A stretch of 64,000 bases of DNA from Streptomyces sp. AJS327. Its GTDB lineage: Bacteria > Actinomycetota > Actinomycetes > Streptomycetales > Streptomycetaceae. Shown here piece after piece: positions 17,301-24,274 of this stretch; within the stretch, counting starts at the first letter, position 1; each line of letters starts with the position of its first letter. The stretch spans positions 1,760,501-1,824,500 of the forward strand of contig NZ_SKBR01000002.1 in NCBI RefSeq assembly GCF_013450295.1, written 5' to 3'. The position numbers and the translations under genes were made by a program. The notes below the pieces were generated by a model, which saw nothing but the letters and a program-made list of their open reading frames with translations, ran no database searches and was not told the DNA's origin.

Positions 17301-18657
17301 GACCGCCTCGGCATCGGCCACGGCCGTAGGTGCCGCGCTGGACCTCCGCACGCTGCGGCGGCACGGCGAGTCCCAGGTGCCGCCGTTCTTCAGCGAGTTG
17401 GTGACGGTTCCCCGCCGCCGCCGGGCCGCCGCCGCCACCGGTGGTGCCGAGTCCCAGGGCGACCTGATCGGGCGGCTGGCCGGACTCGACGCGGCCGGAC
17501 GGGGCCAACTCCTGCGGGAGACCGTACGGGACCACGTGGCCGCGATCCTCGGCCACGGCGACCCCACCACACTCGACCTCGGACGCGAGTTCGTCTCCCT
17601 GGGCTTCGACTCGCTGACCGCGGTCGAACTGCGCAACCGGCTGGGGAGCGCGACGGGTCTGGAACTGCCCGCCACGCTCATCTTCGATCACCCCACGCCG
17701 AACGCGCTCGCGGAGCACCTCGGCCGGGAACTGGGCGACGCCGCCGGCCTCGTCCCCGCCGAGGCCCCCGCGTCCGCGCCGTCCCCGGCCACCGGGGCAC
17801 CGCAGCAGGGCACGGCCCCCGAATCGCTCAGCGGGCTGTTCATCCGGGCGTGCAGGGAGCGCAGGTTCCAGGAGATGGGGGCCATGTTGCGGACGGCGGT
17901 CGGTTTCCGTCCGTCCGTCTCCGGCCCGGCCGACATGGAGGAGCTGCCCCGGCTCGCCCACCTGTCCCGCGGCTCCGAGTCGCCCAGGCTGGTGTGCTTC
18001 CCGACGTTCGCCTGGAAGCCCAGCGTGTACCACTACCTGCCGTTCGCCTCGGCGTTCCGGGACACCCGGACGGTGTCGGCCGCCTCCCTGCCGGGCTTCA
18101 TGACCGGCGAGGCCCTTCCGGACAGCCTCGACGCGCTGGTGCGCATCCAGGCGGAGGTGGTGCGGCGGGAGGTCGGCGACGAACCCTTCGTGCTGCTGGG
18201 GTACTCCAGCGGTGGGCTCATCGCCAGCGCGGTGGCGAAGCACATGGAGGAGACCGGCCACCCCGCGGCCGGGCTCGTCATGATCGACACCCACTGGTGG
18301 GACGCGGCGGACAGCTTCGACCTCGACACCTGGTCCTCCTCGGTCCTCGTCGGCCTGCTGGACCGGATGGGGGAGGACGAACACGAGGGTGAGAACTGGG
18401 GCGACGCGTGGGTCACCGCCCGGGCCCGCTACCTGGGCATGGAGTTCGCCCAGCAGCGGGTGGAGGCGCCGACGCTGGTCGTCCGTGCCGCGGACTCCCT
18501 CGTCAGCGACGAGGAGACGGGGGAGCTGCGCACCGACTGGTCGTTCCCGCACTCCGTGATCGACGTGCCCGGCGACCACTTCACGCTGATGGAGGGGGCG
18601 CACGCGGCCGACACCGCCGCCGCCATCGGCGGCTGGCTGGACGAGCACTTCCACTGA
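11380..18657 (+). CDS. Modular type I polyketide synthase, terminal module with thioesterase (KS-AT-DH-ER-KR-ACP-TE)
   Basis: 2425 residues. The ATG at 11380 is chosen because it opens a coiled-coil N-terminal docking helix (MNNEQKLRDYLKRATADLRQ) directly before the KS; it lies 37 bp after the previous PKS gene. Domains: KS (Cys204), AT (GHSQGE Ser658, YASH 758), DH (His965), ER (NFRDVL near 1476, NADPH loop near 1578), KR (TGGTGTLG near 1764, LAD instead of LDD near 1850, Tyr1907), ACP (Ser2078), TE from about 2150 (GYSSGG nucleophile Ser2276, DHF histidine near 2399). This is the chain-terminating module: a third methylmalonyl extension with full reduction, then release by hydrolysis or cyclisation. 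LAD keeps the second aspartate typical of B-type ketoreductases. Codon usage is GC-rich except in patches shared with the upstream modules. Confidence 0.97.
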   Translation: MNNEQKLRDYLKRATADLRQARRRVKQLEEQPPIAIVGMACQFPGGVSSPEDLWRVVADGVDAIGPFPDDRDWDVESLYDPDPEAEGKTYVRGGGFLDAASDFDPEPFEIAPREALAMDPQQRLLLETSWEAIERAGIAPGALRGSATGVFTGAPSSEYVSRLNRVPEGFEGYVSTGNAASVASGRVAYTFGLEGPAVTVDTACSSSLVALHLAIQALRQGECTLALAGGVTVMPTVATFVEFGRQRGLSEDGRCKAFAGAADGFGPAEGVGVLVVERLSDAVRNGHNVLAVVRGSAINQDGASNGLTAPNGPSQQRVIRQALANAGLSASDVDVVEAHGTGTSLGDPIEAQALLATYGQERPEGRPLWLGSVKSNIGHTQAAAGVAGVIKMVMAMREGVLPHTLHVDEPTPHVDWTAGDVELLLEPRPWTPAEGQPRRSGVSSFGISGTNAHVVLESAPAETERGAVVVSGPEGLSGSPVLPWLVSARSADALSAQAARLSSAVADVDPVDVGWSLLSSRSVLEHRAVVWGAESAELSAGLGALGSGGVAGNVVSGTVDAGAGSGVVFVFPGQGSQWVGMGRGLLESSPVFAERLAECEGALAAYVGWSLREVLCGVDEGWMERVDVVQPVLWGVMVSLAAVWESLGVTPSAVVGHSQGEIAAAVVAGALSVEDGARVVALRSRLIGEVLAGGGGMVSVAAGLEWAEAAVESVEGVSVAAVNGPSATVVAGTVAGLEALVARAEGEGVRARWVPVDYASHSIQVEAIEERLREVLAGVAPREARVPVVSAVTGEVIDGTGMDGEYWYTNLRQRVRFSEAVNVALGMGCSRAIEVSAHPVLTMGVEAIAEEAGIEATVVGTLRRQEDENARLIANAAELWVRGAEIDWTAVYSGRAANRVELPTYAFQRRRYWLSGESGTADVSGAGLAAAGHPLLGAAVSLAVEGGLVLTGRLSPRTHSWLADHTVSGTVLLPGTAFVELAVRAGDEVGCGHLRELTLQSPLVFPEQSAAQVQVFVELPDDTGARAVSIHSRPVEGDDGLSDDAPWTCHAEGTLVAEAPAPPTVDLTAWPPPGAEPVDVSGFYSAAAEAGYGYGPAFQGLRSVWRSGDEVYAEVALPGGQRESAARFGLHPALLDAALQARGFAVPGADGEEEALRLPFAWTGVTLLAGGADRLRVRLRATDADAISLALADSAGAPVAVVDSLLVRPVTAAQLAAARTPTTDELFHVGWTGVSCDPDGVRHAVWAVVGDDPYGLSSAVQTAGLSADAYPAVSGVREVMEWGVPAPQVALLAVPTATDAGDRGLARASEAAAAHLLDAVQEWLATDGLADSRLVVVTRGAVSVQGEDVADLAAAPLWGLIRSAQSENPGRFLLVDLDPEEEPGGAGADLLPAALTLALDSGEGQVAVRGAEVYLSRLVRPGGDGALVPPAGVRAWRLDSMGTGSLDGLALVATPEAEAPLAAGQVRVEVRAAGMNFRDVLIGLGMYPGQPMLGGEGAGVVVEVGEGVAHLRPGDRVMGVLPQAFGPLAVADARTLARMPEGWSFERAASVPVVFLTAYYGLVDLGGLRAGETVLVHAGAGGVGMAAIQLARHRGARVLATASPGKWQALRDLGLTDEEIASSRDLDFRDAFKEATGGAGVDVVLNSLAREFTDASLELMAPGGRFVEMGKTDLRDPEELARQYPGTSYATFELGEAGPDRMNEILTEVMELFTSGALEPLPVRGWDVRRAPEAFRFMSQARHVGKVVLRMPRVLDAGGTVLVTGGTGTLGSLLARHLVAEHGVRSLVLTSRSGREAPGAGELVAELAEAGAVAEVVACDAADRDELAGVLASIPAERPLTGVVHTAGVLADGMLGSQTVETLEHVWRPKVDAALNLHELTRDLDLDLFALYSSAAGVFGGPGQANYAAANAFLDALAHHRRAQGLPATSIAWGLWAQTSALTGTLGQQDQARMSEGGVRPLSTERGLAVFDAATASASATAVGAALDLRTLRRHGESQVPPFFSELVTVPRRRRAAAATGGAESQGDLIGRLAGLDAAGRGQLLRETVRDHVAAILGHGDPTTLDLGREFVSLGFDSLTAVELRNRLGSATGLELPATLIFDHPTPNALAEHLGRELGDAAGLVPAEAPASAPSPATGAPQQGTAPESLSGLFIRACRERRFQEMGAMLRTAVGFRPSVSGPADMEELPRLAHLSRGSESPRLVCFPTFAWKPSVYHYLPFASAFRDTRTVSAASLPGFMTGEALPDSLDALVRIQAEVVRREVGDEPFVLLGYSSGGLIASAVAKHMEETGHPAAGLVMIDTHWWDAADSFDLDTWSSSVLVGLLDRMGEDEHEGENWGDAWVTARARYLGMEFAQQRVEAPTLVVRAADSLVSDEETGELRTDWSFPHSVIDVPGDHFTLMEGAHAADTAAAIGGWLDEHFH

Positions 18658-18712
18658 TCGGCCCCCTCACCCGGCGACCGACAACGACCGACAACAGACA
18701 CGAGGAGCGAGG

Positions 18713-19639
18713 GTGTTCGAACTCGCGGAACGTACCGCCTTCATCACCGGAGGGGCCCAGGGCATCGGACTGGGGATCGCCAGGGCGTTCGCCAAGGAGG
18801 GGGCGCGGCTCGCCCTCGTCGACCTGCACGAGTCCGCGCTGGACACGGCGCGCGCGGAGCTGTCCGCGCTCACCCGGGTCGAGACGTTCGCGCTGGACGT
18901 CACCGACCGCGACGCCTACGCGCGGGTCGCGGACGAGGCCGAGGAACGCCTAGGACCGGTGACGGTCCTGTGTAACAACGCGGGCGTCGGGGGCAGTTAC
19001 CCCATCGCCTCGATGACGTACGAGCTGTGGGACCTGCTGGTCGGCACGAACCTCGGCGGGGTCGTCAACGGAATACAGACGTTCCTGCCCCGCATGATCG
19101 CCCGTGGGGAGCCGGCACACGTCGTCAACACCGCCTCGGCGGCGGGTCTCGCGCCCGGCGGGTCCGCCGCCGGATACATGTACGAGGGAACGAAGGCGGG
19201 CGTGATCGGCCTCTCCGAGGCGCTCTCCAAGCAGCTCGGCCACGAGGGCCACCCCATCGGGATGACGGTGCTGTGCCCGGGGCCGGTGGCCACCAACCTG
19301 GTCGCCACCGGCCGCGCCGCGCACGGCCGCCGGTCCGGTGAGGTGGCGCTCACCAGCGAGCAGGCGAGCGAGCACGAGGGCCAGCTCACCGAGCAGGAGT
19401 CATACCTGAAGTACCTGGGGCTTCCGGTGGAGACGGTCGGCCAGATGCTCGTCGACGGCCTCCGGGCGGGCAGGACGCACGTCGTCACCGACCGCAGCAT
19501 GGCCGAGTCCATCGGCATCCGGGCCAAGACCCTCTTCACCTCCCTCCCGGCGGAGACCGAGCACGACCGGCGGATCGCCAAGCAGACCGCCGCGCAGATG
19601 CGGGAACACCTCAAGTCGGGTGGTACGACGACGCGTTGA
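18713..19639 (+). CDS. Short-chain dehydrogenase/reductase
   Basis: 308 residues from a GTG preceded by GAGGAG, 55 bp after the PKS stop and therefore probably cotranscribed with it. The classical SDR signature is present: TGGAQGIG cofactor loop near residue 11, NNAG near 86, and YEGTK (YxxxK) near 160. The Asp in VDLHES after the second strand favours NAD(H), an inference. The C-terminal third is longer than in minimal SDRs. Its position suggests a tailoring redox step on the polyketide, acting on a hydroxyl or ketone; the substrate cannot be read from sequence. A strong hairpin terminator follows, so this gene probably marks the right edge of the biosynthetic operon. Confidence 0.9.
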   Translation: MFELAERTAFITGGAQGIGLGIARAFAKEGARLALVDLHESALDTARAELSALTRVETFALDVTDRDAYARVADEAEERLGPVTVLCNNAGVGGSYPIASMTYELWDLLVGTNLGGVVNGIQTFLPRMIARGEPAHVVNTASAAGLAPGGSAAGYMYEGTKAGVIGLSEALSKQLGHEGHPIGMTVLCPGPVATNLVATGRAAHGRRSGEVALTSEQASEHEGQLTEQESYLKYLGLPVETVGQMLVDGLRAGRTHVVTDRSMAESIGIRAKTLFTSLPAETEHDRRIAKQTAAQMREHLKSGGTTTR

Positions 19640-19668
19640 CGCTCGGCCGCCCACCGGCCACACAGCGA

Positions 19669-19706
19669 CCGGGGCGCCTTCCAGCGAGTGCTGGAAGGCG
19701 CCCCGG
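19669..19706. terminator. Bidirectional terminator hairpin
   Basis: Perfect 16-bp inverted repeat (CCGGGGCGCCTTCCAG and its complement) with a 6-nt loop, between the convergent SDR and ABC permease genes. It can end transcription from both sides. Confidence 0.85.
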
Positions 19707-19724
19707 CCGTGTGAGGGCCAGCCG

Positions 19725-21332
19725 TTACGCGATGTCGCGCCGCTTGAACCCGGCGAGACCGCCCGCCGTGAGGGCCGCCGCGAGAACGGTCAGCACCAAC
19801 AGCGGAACCACCTGGAAGTCCCCCGACGGGAGGTCGGGGATGTGGGTGAACGGCGAGACGTTCTTGACCATCTGGTCGAGCTTCAGCACGTCACCGAACT
19901 GCCCGATGACCAGGGCCACGATCAGCGCCACCCAGCTGAGCACCGCCAGCCGCGGCAGCAGCCCGAACAGCAGGGCCGACAGCCCGATGAGCGTCCACAC
20001 AGCGGGCACCTGCGCCAGCGCGGCGCCGATCATCCGCGGCACCTCCCCGACGACGTCCCCGCTGTTGAGGCCGTGCGCCAGCCCCGCCATGAAGCCCGCG
20101 GTGACGAGCATCACGACCGAACCGAGCGCGGCGACGATCAGGTGGCTGCCCGCCCACCGCACCCGCTCGACGGGGGTGGTGAGCACCGGATCGGCGCGCT
20201 CCGCCGACTCCTCGGAGGAGAGCCGCAGCGTCGCCTGGACCGCGTAGGCACCGACGACGATCGCGATCAGCGAGGTGATCGTCGCCAGGAACACGTCCAC
20301 GATGCCGCCGCTGCCACCGAGATCCCGCAGCAGGTCGTCGATGCTCGCGTTGTCCTCCGCGATACTGACCATGCCGTCGGCCACGCCACCGAAGGCGGCG
20401 CCCACCACGGCGAAGCCCGCGGCCCAGCCGATCAGGGAACCCTGCTGGAGACGCCAGGCCAGCGCGAGGGGGCTGCGCAGGCTCGGTGCGCCCTCGGGGG
20501 GTCCCAGCTTGGCGGGCAGGATGCCCGAGCCCATGTCACGCCGGTCGACGAGGGCCCCGATAGCGGCGGTCATCACCGCGATCAGCAGGACGAACAGCAG
20601 CGCCACCGCCCAGCGTTCGTCGGCGTAGGGACGCATCATCTCCGCCCAGCCGATGGGCGAGAGCCACGTCAGGAACTGGAGGCCGCCGTCCGAGCCGCTG
20701 GCGGCGTCACCCGTCGCGCGCAGCAGGTAGGCCAGGCCGAGCACGGCCGAGGCGATGCCGGTGGCCCCCCGGGCGTGGTCCGTCAGCTGCGCGGTGATGG
20801 CCGCGACGACGGCGAAGAAGATACCCACGCCCGCGCAGCCGAGGGCGTAGGCCCAGGAACCGCCCGCCGCCAGGCCGGTGCTCTGCATCCCGAGCGCGGT
20901 GAGCACGGCGATGGCCAGGTTCACCCCGGTGACCAGCAGCAGGGCGCTGGCCAGCCACGCCTTGCGGCCGAGCACGGCCGACCCGGCCAGTTCCGCACGC
21001 CCGCTCTCCTCTTCCAGGCGGGTGTGCCGGACCACGAGCATGATGCTCATCAGGCCGAGGATCGTGGACATGAACGCCACGAGTTGGTAGGCGTTGATGC
21101 CGCCCGTGGAGGTCAGGTCGAAGGCTCGGCCACCCAGCGCCAGCATGGCCGGGTTGGTGCCCACCGTCTCGGCGAGCTTGGCCTGTTCCTCCGGATCTCC
21201 GTACAGGTCGTTGTTGCTGGACACCGACGCGACGGTGAACAGCGAGAAGCCCAGAACCCAGGCCGTGGCCCGGACCCGGTCGATGCGCAGGGCGAGACGC
21301 AGCAGCGTGCCCGTGCCGGCGTAGTCCTTCAC
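19725..21332 (-). CDS. ABC exporter permease (polyketide-antibiotic exporter type)
   Basis: 535 residues, GTG start. The protein has two repeated halves rich in hydrophobic helices, about 12 in all, with large alanine/glycine-rich membrane segments; this is the layout of the long actinobacterial ABC permeases usually annotated as polyketide antibiotic transporters. The start codon overlaps the stop of the ATPase gene (GTGA), so the two are translationally coupled and should form one exporter. It sits beside the PKS cluster and could export or give resistance to the product, but this gene pair with a MarR-type regulator also occurs away from clusters, so the link is only positional. Confidence 0.88.
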   Translation of the reverse strand: MKDYAGTGTLLRLALRIDRVRATAWVLGFSLFTVASVSSNNDLYGDPEEQAKLAETVGTNPAMLALGGRAFDLTSTGGINAYQLVAFMSTILGLMSIMLVVRHTRLEEESGRAELAGSAVLGRKAWLASALLLVTGVNLAIAVLTALGMQSTGLAAGGSWAYALGCAGVGIFFAVVAAITAQLTDHARGATGIASAVLGLAYLLRATGDAASGSDGGLQFLTWLSPIGWAEMMRPYADERWAVALLFVLLIAVMTAAIGALVDRRDMGSGILPAKLGPPEGAPSLRSPLALAWRLQQGSLIGWAAGFAVVGAAFGGVADGMVSIAEDNASIDDLLRDLGGSGGIVDVFLATITSLIAIVVGAYAVQATLRLSSEESAERADPVLTTPVERVRWAGSHLIVAALGSVVMLVTAGFMAGLAHGLNSGDVVGEVPRMIGAALAQVPAVWTLIGLSALLFGLLPRLAVLSWVALIVALVIGQFGDVLKLDQMVKNVSPFTHIPDLPSGDFQVVPLLVLTVLAAALTAGGLAGFKRRDIA

Positions 21333-22240
21333 CGCGCGGCCCCCGCGTCCGCGTCCTGCGCGGTGGTGTAGTGACGCATGAACAGGTCCTCCAGCGTGGG
21401 GGGCTGGCTGACCAGACCGCGCAGGCCCAGCGTCGTGAGGTGCTGGACGGCGGTGTTGAGGTCGCTGGTGTCCACGTCGAAGTCGACCGTGTGGCCATCG
21501 ACCCGCACCTCGTGCACGCCCGGCAGCCGCGTGAGGTCACCGGGGGGTTCGGCCAGCTCAGCGTGGATCGAGGTGCGCGTCAGGTGCCGCAGCTCCGCGA
21601 GGGTACCCGTCTCCACCGTCCGGCCGCCGCGGATGATGGTGACCCGGTCACAGAGCCGCTCCACCTCGGAGAGGATGTGGCTGGAGAGCAGGACCGTCCG
21701 GCCACGGCGCCGTTCCTCGTCCACACAGTCCTGGAAGACGGACTCCATCAGGGGGTCCAGGCCCGAGGTGGGCTCGTCCAGGATCAGCAGCTCGACGTCC
21801 GAGGCCAGCGCCGCCACCAGGGCGACCTTCTGCCGGTTGCCCTTCGAGTACGCCCGGCCCTTCTTCTTCGGGTCCAGCTCGAAGCGCTCGATCAGTTCGT
21901 CGCGCCGCTGCTTGCTGGCGCCTCCGCGCAGCTGGCCGAGCAGGTCAATGACCTCGCCGCCCGACAGGTTCGGCCAGAGCGTCACGTCGCCGGGGACGTA
22001 CGCCAGGCGCCTGTGCAGCTCCACCGCGTCCCGCCACGGATCGCCGCCCAGTAGCGATATGCGACCGCTGTCGGCCCGCATCAGCCCCAGCAGGATGCGG
22101 ATCGTGGTGGACTTGCCCGCACCGTTGGGCCCCAGGAATCCGTGCACCTCGCCGGCCTCGATCGTGAGGTCCAGCTCGTCCAGGGCGCGGGTCGCCCCAA
22201 ACGTCTTGACTAGCGAGGTAATTGAGAGTGGTGTTGTCAT
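21329..22240 (-). CDS. ABC transporter ATP-binding protein
   Basis: 303 residues. The ATG at 22240 begins MTTPLSITSL, the normal beginning of an NBD; longer readings extend into the divergent promoter region. Visible motifs are Walker A GPNGAGKSTT near residue 39, the NRQKVALV stretch in place of a classical signature, Walker B LLILDEPTSGLD and an H-loop SSHILSE. This is the single-domain ATPase family that pairs with drug and polyketide exporters (DrrA-like C-terminal region). It is upstream of, and overlaps by 4 nt, the permease gene, and is divergent from the regulator at 22329. Confidence 0.94.
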   Translation of the reverse strand: MTTPLSITSLVKTFGATRALDELDLTIEAGEVHGFLGPNGAGKSTTIRILLGLMRADSGRISLLGGDPWRDAVELHRRLAYVPGDVTLWPNLSGGEVIDLLGQLRGGASKQRRDELIERFELDPKKKGRAYSKGNRQKVALVAALASDVELLILDEPTSGLDPLMESVFQDCVDEERRRGRTVLLSSHILSEVERLCDRVTIIRGGRTVETGTLAELRHLTRTSIHAELAEPPGDLTRLPGVHEVRVDGHTVDFDVDTSDLNTAVQHLTTLGLRGLVSQPPTLEDLFMRHYTTAQDADAGAAR

Positions 22241-22252
22241 CCCTCGACAGTA

Positions 22253-22276
22253 CTCGAATATTTGGAGATTTGCGAG
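22253..22276. promoter_or_regulatory. Imperfect palindrome in divergent promoter, candidate MarR operator
   Basis: CTCGAATAT and ATTTGCGAG flank a 6-nt centre (7 of 9 pairs match) in the only AT-rich stretch between the exporter operon and the MarR-type gene. Position and symmetry fit an operator; there is no experimental basis. Confidence 0.4.
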
Positions 22277-22314
22277 AACTGGAAGACACCTGCTGGGGAA
22301 GATAGTCTTGCTCC

Positions 22315-22320
22315 AGGAGG
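22315..22320 (+). promoter_or_regulatory. Ribosome binding site that decides a TTG start
   Basis: AGGAGG lies 8 nt before the in-frame TTG at 22329. The in-frame GTG at 22320 overlaps this motif and cannot use it, so TTG is preferred. Confidence 0.65.
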
Positions 22321-22328
22321 TGTGGCCG

Positions 22329-22850
22329 TTGTCAACAGGCAGAAACGAATCCGGGGGCGAAGCGTCCCTGCCCGACGAGGAGTGGACGGCCCTGGTCGAG
22401 GCGCGCGTCATCAAGCGGCTGGCCAGCAGGTTCAACGAGACGGGGCTGCCGCGGATGTCCGCGCGGGTCTTCGCCGCGCTCATCGTCTCACCGAACGGGG
22501 CGCTCACGGCCGCCGAGATCGGTGAATCCCTGTCCATCAGTTCGGGCACGGTCTCCACCGCGGTGCAGGGCCTGGTGCGGGTGGGGCTGATCACCCGGGA
22601 GCCGGTGCCCGGCTCCCGGCGTGACCTCTATCGGGTGCAGGACGATCCGTGGCCGGACGTCTTCTCGATCCGGGCGGACTGGCTGCGCGACTTCGCCACC
22701 GGGTCCGCCGAGGACATGGACATGCTGGACGAGGTGAACACCGGGGCCCGCAGACGGCTCACCTACATGCGGGAGTTCGGCCTGTTCGTGACCCCGAAAC
22801 TGGAGCAGATCATCGCCGAGTGGCGTGAGCATCGCGCTTCCCTGACCTGA
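22329..22850 (+). CDS. GbsR/MarR-type transcriptional regulator
   Basis: 173 residues from a TTG start chosen by its AGGAGG spacing. The winged-helix core is visible: LPRMSARVFAALI, then LTAAEIGESLSISSGTVSTA as the recognition helix, then REPVPGSRRDLYRV as the wing, followed by an amphipathic C-terminal helix for dimerisation. It is transcribed divergently from the ABC exporter operon with an 88-bp gap that contains an imperfect palindrome, the usual arrangement of a local repressor of an efflux pump. The ligand is unknown. If the exporter serves the PKS product, that compound would be the natural inducer; this is inference. Confidence 0.88.
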   Translation: MSTGRNESGGEASLPDEEWTALVEARVIKRLASRFNETGLPRMSARVFAALIVSPNGALTAAEIGESLSISSGTVSTAVQGLVRVGLITREPVPGSRRDLYRVQDDPWPDVFSIRADWLRDFATGSAEDMDMLDEVNTGARRRLTYMREFGLFVTPKLEQIIAEWREHRASLT

Positions 22851-22865
22851 GACTCCACCGGCGCA

Positions 22866-22887
22866 GCCGCCCCCTCGCCGGGGCGGC
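22866..22887. terminator. Terminator hairpin between convergent genes
   Basis: GCCGCCCC and GGGGCGGC with a 6-nt loop, between the stop codons of the MarR-type and DUF5997 genes (8-bp perfect stem). Confidence 0.6.
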
Positions 22888-22894
22888 AGCCGGG

Positions 22895-23290
22895 TCAGGC
22901 GCCGGAGTCGTCCCCCTGCTCGGCGCGCTTCTCCCGCAGCCGCGCCGCCTCCTTGCGCACCTCGGCCTGGGTGGCGCGCTCCCGCTCCAGCCACTCCGGC
23001 CGCTCCCGCTTCAGCTCCTCGATCTGCTCCGTGGTGAGCGGCTCCGTGATGCCGCCACGGATCAGCCCCGAGTGCGAGACCCCCAGCTTGGCCGCGACCA
23101 CCGGCCGCGGATGCGGCCCGTGACGGCGCAGGTCACGCAGCCACTCCGGCGGATCGGCCTGTAGGGCGTTCAGCTCCGTGCGCGAGACCACGCCCTCGCG
23201 GAACTCGGCGGGGGTGGCCGCCAGGTACACACCCAGCTTCTTCGCCGCCGTGGCGGGTTTCATGGTCTGGGTGGACTGCTGCGATGTCAT
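22895..23290 (-). CDS. DUF5997 family protein
   Basis: 131 residues from the ATG at 23290. It begins MTSQQSTQTMKPATAAKKLG, a conserved lysine/alanine segment of this actinobacterial family. The middle (VVAAKLGVSHSGLIRGGI, near residues 67-84) looks like a helix-turn-helix, and the C-terminal third is a charged helix with many Arg and Glu. No enzyme motif is visible. It is divergent, with a 57-bp gap, from a LysR-type effector-binding protein that has no DNA-binding domain. This suggests that DUF5997 supplies DNA binding and its neighbour supplies ligand sensing; that is a hypothesis. Confidence 0.85.
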   Translation of the reverse strand: MTSQQSTQTMKPATAAKKLGVYLAATPAEFREGVVSRTELNALQADPPEWLRDLRRHGPHPRPVVAAKLGVSHSGLIRGGITEPLTTEQIEELKRERPEWLERERATQAEVRKEAARLREKRAEQGDDSGA

Positions 23291-23347
23291 GTCACCAGGG
23301 TATCCACCGTCCGGACCCCCGCTGACCGGAGCGGTAACCTGTTCCCC

Positions 23348-24175
23348 GTGACAGGCCCCGCCGATTCCCCCTCCTTCCGGCTCGCCTACGTACCGGGAGT
23401 GACGCCCACCAAGTGGGTGCGGACCTGGAACGAACGGCTGCCGGACGTCCCCCTGACCCTCGTCCAGGTACCCGCCGCCGAGGCCGCCGGGCTGCTGCGG
23501 GACCGTGGCGCGGACGCCGGGTTGCTGCGGCTGCCGGTCGACCGGACCGTGCTGAGCGCGATCCCGCTCTACACCGAGGCGACGGTGGTCGTGGTGCCCA
23601 GGGACCACGTGCTGACGGTGGTGGAGGAGGTCGCCACCGAGGACCTCGCCGAGGAGATCGTGCTGCACCCGCTCGACGAGGTGCTCGACTGGGAACATCG
23701 TCCCGGGCGGCCCGCGCTGGAGCGCCCGGCCTCCACGGCTGACGCCGTGGCCCTGGTCGCGGCCGGTGTCGGGGTGCTCGTCGTCCCGCAGTCCCTGGCT
23801 CGGCTGCACCACCGCAAGGACCTCACCTACCGGCCGGTGACCGACGCCCCGCGGTCCGGTGTCGCCCTCTCGTGGCCCGAGGAGGCCACCACTGACCTGG
23901 TGGACGACTTCATCGGCATCGTGCGGGGGCGCACCGTGAACAGCACCCGGGGTCGCGCCGCCACCCGCGCCCAGGACGGCCCGTCCGGCCGGGGATCCGC
24001 CGAAGGCGCGCCCCCGGGGAGAGAGGCGAAGGAGTCCGGGGGGCAGGCCAGAGGGGGGCGCCCCGGCGCCGCCCGGCGCGGCTCCCGTGGAGGTGGGCCG
24101 CGCGGTGGCGGGCGGGGTGGCCGAGCGGGCGGGGGCCGCTCCGGGAAGCGTGGCGGCCCCCGCCGCCGCGGCTGA
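23348..24175 (+). CDS. LysR substrate-binding-domain protein without HTH, basic RGG-rich tail
   Basis: 275 residues from GTG. Residues 9-195 match the two-lobed LysR effector domain (start LAYVPGVTPTKW, middle TVVVVPRDHVL, then VAAGVGVLVVPQSLARL, end VALSWPEEATTD). There is no N-terminal winged helix: the effector fold begins at once and the upstream frame offers none. The last 75 residues are a low-complexity tail rich in Gly, Arg and Ser with GGRGG-type repeats, strongly basic and probably nucleic-acid binding. It shares a 57-bp divergent promoter region with the DUF5997 gene. It may be a ligand-sensing partner rather than a complete regulator. Confidence 0.88.
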   Translation: MTGPADSPSFRLAYVPGVTPTKWVRTWNERLPDVPLTLVQVPAAEAAGLLRDRGADAGLLRLPVDRTVLSAIPLYTEATVVVVPRDHVLTVVEEVATEDLAEEIVLHPLDEVLDWEHRPGRPALERPASTADAVALVAAGVGVLVVPQSLARLHHRKDLTYRPVTDAPRSGVALSWPEEATTDLVDDFIGIVRGRTVNSTRGRAATRAQDGPSGRGSAEGAPPGREAKESGGQARGGRPGAARRGSRGGGPRGGGRGGRAGGGRSGKRGGPRRRG

Positions 24176-24218
24176 CCACCCGGCCCGCCACCGCGCCCGG
24201 CTCCGGCCTCGACCGGTG

Positions 24219-24242
24219 CCGGCCGCCCGTGGGTTCGGCCGG
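24219..24242. terminator. Possible terminator hairpin
   Basis: CCGGCCG and CGGCCGG (7 bp) with a 10-nt loop, between the stop codons of two convergent genes. Short for such GC-rich DNA, so uncertain. Confidence 0.35.
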
Positions 24243-24274
24243 TGGGGGACTGGTGGGTCAGCCGGACCGGCCGC

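Noticed and set aside
13867..18654. 1595-codon minus-strand frame opposite the terminal PKS gene
   Set aside because: Covers KR, ACP and TE coding sequence that is clearly real on the plus strand; no family features.
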